Source of the DNA: a bacterium
Lineage (GTDB): Bacteria > Bacteroidota > Bacteroidia > Cytophagales > Cyclobacteriaceae
Length of the DNA: 49,922 nt
Direction: 5' to 3'
Assembly (NCBI GenBank): GCA_024743255.1
Contig: JANSWY010000031.1
Span: 1-49,922, forward strand
The notes under the pieces are model-generated. The model searched no databases. It was not told where the DNA came from and saw only the letters and a program-made list of their open reading frames with translations. Shown here piece by piece: positions 27,148 to 34,321 of the stretch. The position numbers and the translations under genes were made by a program. Numbering within the stretch: the first letter of the stretch is position 1; each line of letters opens with the position of its first letter.

Positions 27148-27160
27148 TAAAAAAACTGAT

Positions 27161-28288
27161 TTGGCAGGGATATATCTTCACATACCGTTTTGCAAACAAG
27201 CTTGTTACTATTGTGATTTTCACTTTAGTACCAATCAGTCATCTGTTGACGAAATGGTTTCCACTATGATTCAGGAATTGGATCTACGTAAAGATTATCT
27301 CGAAGGGGAAAATATCGAAACCATTTATTTTGGTGGGGGCACCCCTTCTATTCTTGAAGGAAAGCATATTAGGAGGTTATTAGAAAAAATAGAATCCCAA
27401 TTCAAAATATCTGATTCTCCAGAAATCACATTAGAAGCAAACCCTGATGATCTTTCGCGTTCCAAATTGGCAGAACTCTACAATTATGGAATCAATCGAC
27501 TAAGTATTGGTATCCAATCTTTCAATGAGTCTCACCTCAAGTACCTAAATAGAGCTCATACAAATAAAGAGGCAATCAATTGCGTAGAAAACGCCATAGA
27601 AATTGGTTTTGATAATATAACAATCGACCTAATTTATGGGATACCATTTGAAAATGAAGATCCCTGGCCTAATGACATTGCTACTGCATTAGATCTTGGA
27701 GTGGACCATATTTCAGCTTACTGCTTAACAATTGAACCTCAAACTGTTTTTGGTAAATGGCTAAATCAAAATAAGATTAAGCCAATTAATGAAGAACTTG
27801 CAGCTTCACATTTTAATTACTTATTGGAGAAATTAAATAGTAATGGGTTTGAGCAATATGAAATTTCGAATTTTTGTAAATCGGGCTGTTATAGTAAGCA
27901 CAATACCAGTTACTGGCAACAGAAAAGATATCTGGGGATTGGTCCTTCTGCTCATTCTTTCAATAAAGTATCCAGACAGTTCAATATTGCTAATAACGCC
28001 AAATACATTAAGGCTCTGAATTCCGGTGCAATTCCTTGTGAAGTTGAAATCCTTTCAAATACCCAAAAAGTGAATGAAATGATGATGACAGGATTAAGAA
28101 CCAAATGGGGAGTATCACTTGATGAAATTAGAGAAGTTATACCTGGTTGGGAAACAAAGAATTCTAGTATTCTTAAGGATTATACGCAAAACCAATATTT
28201 GAAACTCTCTAACAATCATTTGATAATAACCGAAAAGGGAAAGCTATTAGCTGACGAAATCGCGCTGAACTTATTCTTAGACGAATAA
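27161..28288 (+). CDS. hemW: Radical SAM haem chaperone HemW
   Basis: 375 aa. MAGIYLHIPFCKQACYYCDFHF carries the radical SAM cysteines Cys11, Cys15 and Cys18, followed by IETIYFGGGTPSIL, EITLEANPDD, NRLSIGIQSFN and DLIYGIPFE, all typical of HemW (formerly called HemN-like). HemW binds haem and helps to deliver it; it lacks coproporphyrinogen oxidase activity in tested species. The start is a TTG at 27161: the frame is closed by TAG seven codons upstream with no ATG between, and homologs begin MAGIYLHIPFC. Confidence 0.93.
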   Translation: MAGIYLHIPFCKQACYYCDFHFSTNQSSVDEMVSTMIQELDLRKDYLEGENIETIYFGGGTPSILEGKHIRRLLEKIESQFKISDSPEITLEANPDDLSRSKLAELYNYGINRLSIGIQSFNESHLKYLNRAHTNKEAINCVENAIEIGFDNITIDLIYGIPFENEDPWPNDIATALDLGVDHISAYCLTIEPQTVFGKWLNQNKIKPINEELAASHFNYLLEKLNSNGFEQYEISNFCKSGCYSKHNTSYWQQKRYLGIGPSAHSFNKVSRQFNIANNAKYIKALNSGAIPCEVEILSNTQKVNEMMMTGLRTKWGVSLDEIREVIPGWETKNSSILKDYTQNQYLKLSNNHLIITEKGKLLADEIALNLFLDE

Positions 28289-28317
28289 AAAAACCGACCA
28301 GCAAGGACTAGTCGGTT
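28287..28317 (-). terminator. Hairpin behind hemW, minus-strand polarity
   Basis: Arms AACCGACCAG (28292-28301) and CTAGTCGGTT (28308-28317) pair with one mismatch around a 6-nt loop. On the minus strand seven T follow; on the plus strand the flank is ATCT. It therefore reads best as a terminator of minus-strand transcription, overlapping the hemW stop, though it may also help to end hemW mRNA. Confidence 0.55.
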
Positions 28318-28593
28318 ATCTATGGTCTGAATTCGAGTTTCTCGGGACGAATCAGAGAGGTATAGGTTTGGTTAACAAGAGTTATCCACCATTTAAAATG
28401 GACATCAATAATAGCATTCTACGCAACTTGTATCGCTCCAGATTATAAATTGAATCTCAAAAATGGTCTCGGAATATAAAATGACACAGGTAGATTGAAG
28501 TCTGAAACAAAAAAACCGACAGTTCATGGAACTATCGGTTTATTACTCATCAAAAACTCAAACTTACTAACTCAATTATTTATTCTTTACACC
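28289..28593. other. 305-nt intergenic stretch between hemW and the VWA gene
   Basis: It contains two look-alike hairpins (28287-28317 and 28509-28541), each opening with AAAAAAACCGAC on the plus strand. Between them are about 190 nt without a credible ORF; a short palindrome CCATTTAAAATGG lies near 28390. I see no promoter match of full quality there. A short minus-strand RNA ending at the first hairpin is possible but unproven. Confidence 0.5.
28509..28541 (-). terminator. Terminator of the VWA-domain gene
   Basis: Arms AAACCGACAGTTC (28513-28525) and GAACTATCGGTTT (28529-28541) form a 13-bp stem with one mismatch and a 3-nt loop. Read on the minus strand it is followed by seven T. It lies about 53 nt after the stop of the VWA gene. 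Confidence 0.8.
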
Positions 28594-30492
28594 TTAATCT
28601 TTTTGTCCTAGAAGCTGACCACTCTTAATCAATTTGATTAATTCAATTCTATACCCTTCTTTATCTTCTCCTTTAGCTGCTTGTGCCAGCTTAATTAATT
28701 CCGGATAACTTGAATCTCCTTTGAATTCAGAATCTCTAAGGATCATTCCGAAACTTGCGACTGCAGCTGACCAGTTAAAGTTTTCTGAAGCCTTTTCAGC
28801 AACCTTATTCTTGATTACTTCAGAGATTAGTTTACTCTTATCTCCATCTGGATCCTTATATCTTAGCTTAACTGTCATCATTTCATCCTTGTTAGCACTA
28901 CTTGAATTGATTTCAGTCTTTTGGTATTTCAATTCATCTACTGCCGAAAATTCGCTATCAACACCCACTGGAATAATTTCGTATAGAGCAGTCACTGTAT
29001 GTCCAGAACCTAATTCTCCAGCATCTTTCTTATCGTCATTGAAATCTTCATCATTTAATTTTCTATTTTCATATCCAATTAATCTGTAAGCCTGAACAAC
29101 GGCTGGATTAAATTCCACCTGAATTTTCACATCTTTAGCGATAGTGAACATTGTGCCACCAAATTCATTCACAAGCACTTTTTTTGCTTCCAGGATATTA
29201 TCAATGTATGCGTAGTTACCATTTCCCTTATCAGCAAGGGTTTCCATTTTAGAATCTTTGTAATTACCCATTCCAAAACCAAGCACCGTTAAGAATACAC
29301 CATCTTTTCTTTTCTCCTCAATCAATCTCTGCATATCTCCATTGCTAGATGATCCCACATTAAAGTCACCATCTGTTGCTAGAATTATTCTGTTGTTTCC
29401 TCCTTCTACAAAATTCTCTTTTGCCAGTTTATAAGCCAATTGAATACCTGCTCCACCAGCAGTAGATCCACCAGCCTGAAGCTGTTCCAGGGCTGCTATT
29501 ATTTTAGCTTTTTCATTACCTGAAGTTGGGTCCAACACTGTTCCTGCAGCGCCAGCATAAACTACAATTGATACTTTGTCCTCTGCTCTCATCTGATCTG
29601 TCAATAATCTGAATGCTGATTTCAATAGGGGTAACTTATTTGGAGCACTCATTGAACCAGAAACATCGATCAAAAACACAAGGTTTGAAGCTGGCAGATT
29701 ATCCACTGGAATTTCTTTTCCTTGAATTCCTATATGAACTAGCTGGTGTTTTTCATTCCATGGAGCTACTCCAACTTCTGTATTTATAGAGAATGGTGTA
29801 ATTCCTTTTGGTTGCTCGTAATCATAATTGAAATAGTTGATCATTTCTTCAATTCTCACTGCATCCTTTGGAGGCATTTGACCATTATTCAGAAAACGTC
29901 TGACATTACTATATGAGGCAGCATCTACATCAATTGAAAAAGTAGATAATGGCTTTGAAGTTGGTGCATGGAATATATTTTCATTAATTGCATCGTATTC
30001 TTCAGTGTTATGGACTAATCCACTCTCATAAGAAGCATATCCTGCACCCATTGTGGCATTTCCATTCATTGGGCTTGACATCCGAAAACTACGAATATGA
30101 CTCGATTTTTTACGGGACTTGTCATGGCTTCTTTTGACTTTAACTTCCTCTGCAGCTATTTCAGCAAACTCATCTTCATCAGACAAGACATCCATGCTCT
30201 TCTTTAAGAATATTTTGAATTCTTCTTTTTGCCCTACAAGTACCTCCTTATTTACATATCCATGTTTTGAGAATACCAAAACTGATGATTCGTCTATTAC
30301 TTCAATTTGAAACTTCCCTTTTGAGTCTGTAGTAGTAGAAATATTAGTGTATTTCACTTTGACATTCACATTCCCGATTGGTGACTTACTTCCATCGAGC
30401 ATTACAATTCCTGTAACCTCTTTGTTTTCGGTAGTTGGAAATCCAAAAGAAGTGATCACAACTACAATCATTATTAGCGATTTGATATTCAT
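28594..30492 (-). CDS. VWA-domain protein with carboxypeptidase-regulatory N-terminus (YfbK type)
   Basis: About 632 aa from the ATG at 30492 (MNIKSLIMIVVVITSFGF), chosen because it starts a proper signal peptide; the frame opens 12 codons earlier. A CarboxypepD_reg-like beta domain (GIVMLDGSKSPIGNVNVKVK) comes first, then a charged linker, the YfbK-type N-terminal region (STFSIDVDAASYSNVRRFLNNGQMPPKDAVRIEEMINYFNY), a von Willebrand A domain with the MIDAS DVSGSMS, and a DUF3520-like C-terminus. It is exported, metal-binding and of unknown role. It is divergent from the ECF sigma gene at 30637. Confidence 0.9.
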   Translation of the reverse strand: MNIKSLIMIVVVITSFGFPTTENKEVTGIVMLDGSKSPIGNVNVKVKYTNISTTTDSKGKFQIEVIDESSVLVFSKHGYVNKEVLVGQKEEFKIFLKKSMDVLSDEDEFAEIAAEEVKVKRSHDKSRKKSSHIRSFRMSSPMNGNATMGAGYASYESGLVHNTEEYDAINENIFHAPTSKPLSTFSIDVDAASYSNVRRFLNNGQMPPKDAVRIEEMINYFNYDYEQPKGITPFSINTEVGVAPWNEKHQLVHIGIQGKEIPVDNLPASNLVFLIDVSGSMSAPNKLPLLKSAFRLLTDQMRAEDKVSIVVYAGAAGTVLDPTSGNEKAKIIAALEQLQAGGSTAGGAGIQLAYKLAKENFVEGGNNRIILATDGDFNVGSSSNGDMQRLIEEKRKDGVFLTVLGFGMGNYKDSKMETLADKGNGNYAYIDNILEAKKVLVNEFGGTMFTIAKDVKIQVEFNPAVVQAYRLIGYENRKLNDEDFNDDKKDAGELGSGHTVTALYEIIPVGVDSEFSAVDELKYQKTEINSSSANKDEMMTVKLRYKDPDGDKSKLISEVIKNKVAEKASENFNWSAAVASFGMILRDSEFKGDSSYPELIKLAQAAKGEDKEGYRIELIKLIKSGQLLGQKD

Positions 30493-30636
30493 GTCTATTA
30501 ATGTTTTGTTTCTTTTCAAGTACATCAATTTTGATGTTGTTGCTAGTAGAATGCAAAGTGTTTAAGGATTCCATAAAAAGATTTTAATTTTTTTTTCAGA
30601 TATTAGTTTCAGTGGTCTGAGAATCACTTCTATTTC

Positions 30637-31203
30637 ATGAGAATCAATCGAGAAAATAGCGATCAGGAGTTGTTAGCTGCTTTTCATAAAAGTGGTGACA
30701 CGGAAATATTGGGTGCTATTTATAATAAGTACCTACACCTGGCCTATGGTGTATGCATGAAATATTTGAAGGATCGTGACAATGCGCAGGATATGGTGAT
30801 GGAAATATTTGAAAAGATGATGCAAAAGCCACCAGCTCCTGATATTAATAATTTTAAAACCTGGCTTTATGTGGTAGTGAAAAATCATTGTCTGATGAAG
30901 CTCCGAAAAAAGGATCCTAAAATAATTTCTATAAATCAGGAAGATCAGTTTATGGAAATTCCGGATGAGGTGCATCCTATTGACAAAGAAGACCAGGTTA
31001 GTGGTCTTGAAACATGTATAGAACAGCTAAAAAAGGAACAGAAAGACTGTATAGAGCTGTTTTACTTACAGAAGAAATGTTATCAGGAAATCACTGATAG
31101 CACTGGATTTGATTTGAAGAAAGTGAAAAGTTATATCCAAAACGGTAAACGGAATTTAAAAATTTGTTTGGAAAAGAATGTCGGATCAGAATCAACATAT
31201 TGA
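30637..31203 (+). CDS. ECF RNA polymerase sigma factor
   Basis: 188 aa. Region 2 is SDQELLAAFHKSGDTEILGAIYNKYLHLAYGVCMKYLKDRDNAQDMVMEIFEKMM, and region 4 LKKEQKDCIELFYLQKKCYQEITDSTGFDLKKVKSYIQNGKRNLKICLEK. It starts at an ATG and its 3' end overlaps the next gene by 26 nt, so sigma and its probable anti-sigma are coupled. The divergent VWA gene is a likely target. Confidence 0.9.
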   Translation: MRINRENSDQELLAAFHKSGDTEILGAIYNKYLHLAYGVCMKYLKDRDNAQDMVMEIFEKMMQKPPAPDINNFKTWLYVVVKNHCLMKLRKKDPKIISINQEDQFMEIPDEVHPIDKEDQVSGLETCIEQLKKEQKDCIELFYLQKKCYQEITDSTGFDLKKVKSYIQNGKRNLKICLEKNVGSESTY

Positions 31204-32476
31204 TCAGGAAACTTTTGAATTGTATCTGAGTGGCAAACTAAGCCCCGAGGAGCAATACAAAGTAGAAAGGCAACTGGAGGCTTCTGCTTTTGAGCAAGAA
31301 GCGATGGAAGGTCTTGAATCAGTGCCTGTGGGTGACTGGAAGAAAGATCTTGAAAAGTTGAATAAGGATCTGGCAGGATATCAAGCACAGAACAAAAAAT
31401 TCAACTGGTATTCAATAGCTGCAGTTATAGCCTTATTGGTTGTATCAACCTGGGCCATTTGGATATTTGTTGAACAAAGCGATCCAACGTTAGCGCTAGA
31501 AGAGAAAAAAGATAACCAAACTACGATACAACAAAATAAGCCGGAACAAATTGCAGATACTACTAAAAAGGAAGGTTTAGACGATATAGATTCAATTCCT
31601 GTACCAACTTTTAATTCAAACAGTGTATCGAATTCCCAAATTGCAGAATCACAAACTCAGGAAGAACCAACAAGAGAAGAAAAAGAGTTTATTGCAACAG
31701 TAACGGAATCATCACAAAATGAACCAGCAGTTGTTCCAGAGACCGACAAAGATCAAATTGCAATGGTCGAAGAAGTAGTGGAAGAGTCTGAGGATGCGTT
31801 TGGTGCTGGATTTGGAGATTCAATGGATGATGAATATAAGACTGAGGGGATCGCTGCATCACAGCAAATTGAAAGTGAAATCTCTGGTAATACAGAAGCA
31901 GATGGGTTTTTAATGGACGATGAAATGATTGCTCAAGAAGTCACAATAGAAAGCGAGAGCAATAGTACTTTACCTACTACTTCCTCAGCAAAATCGTCTG
32001 GTGTCAGTAGAGATAAAAATTCCTCCAGGAAAAGTAAGAGAAGAAGATCCGCTGCGAAGGAACGCCAAAATGAGAATACTGACAATTTTGCTTTTAGTGA
32101 TTTTAATGGTGCAGATATATCTGAGACTGAAAAAACAGCATCACCAATAAATTCTACAACGAGAGCCCTTAATGATGACTCACCTAGTAAGTCTGTATCT
32201 GAGCAAGAATACCAAAAATATATCAATGAAAACCTTGTTTACCCTACAGAAGCAAAAGCAGCAAATATTGAAGGATCAGTAAAATTGATATTCACTGTAA
32301 ACATCGATAGCACAGTGACCGATTTCATAGTTTTACAAGGTTTAGGCTATGGTTGCGATGAAGAAGCAATAAGACTAGTTAAAGAAGGACCAAAATGGAT
32401 ACCACTATTGAACGGAAATAAACCTAAGATTTCCGATGGTTTTCAAGAAATTCAATTTTTCTTAGAAAAAAAATAA
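31178..32476 (+). CDS. Anti-sigma-like membrane protein fused to a TonB C-terminal domain
   Basis: 432 aa. Residues 1-70 are cytosolic and resemble the N-terminus of Bacteroidota anti-sigma proteins (HIDQETFELYLSGKLSPEEQYKVERQLEASAFEQEAMEGL). One transmembrane helix follows (WYSIAAVIALLVVSTWAIWIFV), then a ~220-residue acidic, low-complexity periplasmic linker with a basic patch (RKSKRRRSAAKER). The last ~90 residues form a TonB-C fold (EYQKYINENLVYPTEAKAANIEGSVKLIFTVNIDSTV). The domain order suggests a protein that senses or pulls on an outer-membrane partner while holding the sigma factor. Function is inferred. Confidence 0.8.
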   Translation: MSDQNQHIDQETFELYLSGKLSPEEQYKVERQLEASAFEQEAMEGLESVPVGDWKKDLEKLNKDLAGYQAQNKKFNWYSIAAVIALLVVSTWAIWIFVEQSDPTLALEEKKDNQTTIQQNKPEQIADTTKKEGLDDIDSIPVPTFNSNSVSNSQIAESQTQEEPTREEKEFIATVTESSQNEPAVVPETDKDQIAMVEEVVEESEDAFGAGFGDSMDDEYKTEGIAASQQIESEISGNTEADGFLMDDEMIAQEVTIESESNSTLPTTSSAKSSGVSRDKNSSRKSKRRRSAAKERQNENTDNFAFSDFNGADISETEKTASPINSTTRALNDDSPSKSVSEQEYQKYINENLVYPTEAKAANIEGSVKLIFTVNIDSTVTDFIVLQGLGYGCDEEAIRLVKEGPKWIPLLNGNKPKISDGFQEIQFFLEKK

Positions 32477-32799
32477 TCTTATTGAATCTTAAAAAAGTAC
32501 AATAAAAATTAAAGAAGGACAGCCAAATATTATTCTGCATTTCCTTCAAAAACAGCTTTTCTAAAATACCCCCTTTCACTTTTACCGAATATTAGCTCAA
32601 AAAGCTTAAAAAGAGGCACTCAGCCTATCTCTGGACTATTTTTAAGTATTCTTTCCTAAAATCAACCCCTTAAAACTGGGTTAATTTTTACCGAAAAAAA
32701 TTAATGTGAAAAGCCTCAACCAAAAATATTATTCCGCGTAATATTGCATTGAAACTCGATAACAGAATAATATAAGGTTATATCAACTCAAGAAAACGC
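32477..32799. other. 323-nt AT-rich intergenic stretch
   Basis: No ORF of note and no exact TAnnTTTG element. Two short motifs occur twice: TTTTACCGAA (near 32580 and 32689) and AATATTATTCyGC (near 32528 and 32726). A weak AACCCC/GGGTT hairpin followed by AATTTTT lies near 32663-32690 and might end the upstream transcript. The promoter of the small gene at 32800 should be in the last ~100 nt but I cannot place it. Confidence 0.4.
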
Positions 32800-33108
32800 A
32801 TGAAAAAATTTGTCTTAACATTAATGATTGCCATGGGATTCTCAGTAGCATCTCAGGCAAATGAAAGGAACGAGGAGAAGGTAGATAGTTACGATTGGTT
32901 AATCGAAGAAATCTACGGATTGGAAAATGAAAAACAGGATCTGGAAGTACTTAAAGAAATGGTGTACTTGTATGATGCTGATGGTAATGAAATCGTGAAA
33001 TTTGAAGCTGGTCAGTACGATAATTTGGATACTGAGACCAAAAGAAAAATTCAAATGAGCGAATTCATGTTCGAAACCTTGGGAGACCAGGTTTATATGA
33101 TGCAGTAA
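32800..33108 (+). CDS. Small exported acidic protein, 102 aa
   Basis: A signal peptide (MKKFVLTLMIAMGFSVASQA, cut before NERNEEK) precedes ~80 residues that are acidic and mostly helical (YDWLIEEIYGLENEKQDLEVLKEMVYLYDADGNEIVKFEAG). No family is recognised and there are no cysteines or repeats. It is a single-gene unit: 323 nt of non-coding DNA lies before it and a strong terminator follows 27 nt behind its stop. Likely periplasmic or secreted. Confidence 0.8.
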   Translation: MKKFVLTLMIAMGFSVASQANERNEEKVDSYDWLIEEIYGLENEKQDLEVLKEMVYLYDADGNEIVKFEAGQYDNLDTETKRKIQMSEFMFETLGDQVYMMQ

Positions 33109-33134
33109 ATAGTAGAATCATATATTTTAGCACG

Positions 33135-33169
33135 GGTGTTACTAATCTTGGGAAGTAACACCTTTTTTT
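33135..33169 (+). terminator. Intrinsic terminator of the 102-aa gene
   Basis: A perfect 9-bp stem (GGTGTTACT / AGTAACACC) with a 10-nt loop is followed directly by seven T on the plus strand, 26 nt after the stop codon. It is the cleanest terminator in the window. Confidence 0.9.
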
Positions 33170-33223
33170 ATGCCCAATAAAATCTGGTGTGTATATTAGT
33201 GCCCAATTCCTTACTAAAACAAG

Positions 33224-34138
33224 ATGGATTACCAGGGCATAATTGAAGACATCATCAAAGAAATTCAGCCTTTTACCAGCCACGGTAAAGTCGCTGACTA
33301 CATCCCGGAAATGGCCAAAGTGGATCCCAGCAAATTTGGTATTACTATTGACGTAATTGACGAGGGAATTTATTCTGCAGGAGATGCCAGGGAAAAATTC
33401 TCAATCCAAAGTGTCTCAAAGGTATTTTCATTGACGATTGCGCACTCTTTGGTTGGAGAGTCCATTTGGGAAAGAGTAAAGGTGGAGCCTTCAGGTAGCC
33501 CATTCAACTCTTTGGTTCAGTTGGAATATGAAAACGGAATCCCCAGAAACCCATTTATCAATGCTGGCGCAATAGTGATAGCAGATATAATGCTCTCCAA
33601 TCTTCCAGATTCAAAGGCAAGTTTTATTGAATTTGTTGAACAAATCTCAGGCATCTCTGGACTAGCATACAATGAAAATGTGGCTAAATCAGAAATGGAT
33701 AGTGGATTCAGGAATATTGCTTTGGCATATTTCTTGAAGTCTTACGGTAACTTGGACAATGACGTAATGGAAGTCCTTGACTTGTACTTTCACATGTGCG
33801 CATTGGAAATGACGTGTGAGGAGTTGGCGAAAGCTTTTTTGTTTTATGCTAAACATGGGTCATCGATAAAATTTGATACCATCAAAGTCACTCCTAGTCA
33901 GGTTAAACGAACTAATGCTTTGATGCAAACATGTGGATTCTATGATGAATCCGGAGAATTTACTTTTACTGTGGGGCTACCAGGGAAAAGTGGTGTAGGT
34001 GGTGGAGTTGCTGCAATATATCCACAACGATATAGTGTAGCTGTATGGGGACCAAAACTGAATAAAAAAGGAAACTCAGTATTGGGAATGAAAGCACTAG
34101 AACTATTGACTAGTAAGTCAGAAATGTCAATATTTTAG
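33224..34138 (+). CDS. glsA: Glutaminase
   Basis: 304 aa, the standard length of beta-lactamase-fold glutaminases. The catalytic SxxK is Ser63-Val-Ser-Lys66 (FSIQSVSKVFSLTIA). Other family blocks are GITIDVIDEGIYSAGDA, NPFINAGAIV, NENVAKSEMDSGFRN, LDLYFHMCALEMTCEELAKA and PGKSGVGGGVAAIYP. It hydrolyses glutamine to glutamate and ammonia in the cytosol. It stands alone, with terminator-bounded DNA upstream and 183 nt before the next gene. Confidence 0.96.
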   Translation: MDYQGIIEDIIKEIQPFTSHGKVADYIPEMAKVDPSKFGITIDVIDEGIYSAGDAREKFSIQSVSKVFSLTIAHSLVGESIWERVKVEPSGSPFNSLVQLEYENGIPRNPFINAGAIVIADIMLSNLPDSKASFIEFVEQISGISGLAYNENVAKSEMDSGFRNIALAYFLKSYGNLDNDVMEVLDLYFHMCALEMTCEELAKAFLFYAKHGSSIKFDTIKVTPSQVKRTNALMQTCGFYDESGEFTFTVGLPGKSGVGGGVAAIYPQRYSVAVWGPKLNKKGNSVLGMKALELLTSKSEMSIF

Positions 34139-34189
34139 CAAGAAGGCAGAGTAATTATCTGTTTAGTATTAACTTAAAGAAAATAATCA

Positions 34190-34218
34190 CGTACCATAAA
34201 TGTTATAATGTTGGTACG
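34190..34218. repeat. Short inverted repeat upstream of the DUF3857 operon
   Basis: CGTACCA and TGGTACG (7-bp arms) are separated by 15 nt, in the gap between glsA and the DUF3857 genes. No T-run follows, so it is more like a protein-binding site or RNA element than a terminator. Weak evidence. Confidence 0.35.
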
Positions 34219-34321
34219 CCAACCTCAAACCAAACTTACTAATCATCAACTATCATGAAAAACAGCGAACAATTCTTGGTTGAATTTGTGTTGACTGAAT
34301 TAATATTGAAGAATTATCTAA

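Noticed and set aside
31933-32226. 97-codon minus-strand frame inside the anti-sigma/TonB-like gene
   Set aside because: It covers the low-complexity linker and gives a Leu/Phe/Ser-rich shadow with no other support.
34190-34218. Terminator of glsA
   Set aside because: The 7-bp inverted repeat has a 15-nt loop and no T-run behind it.
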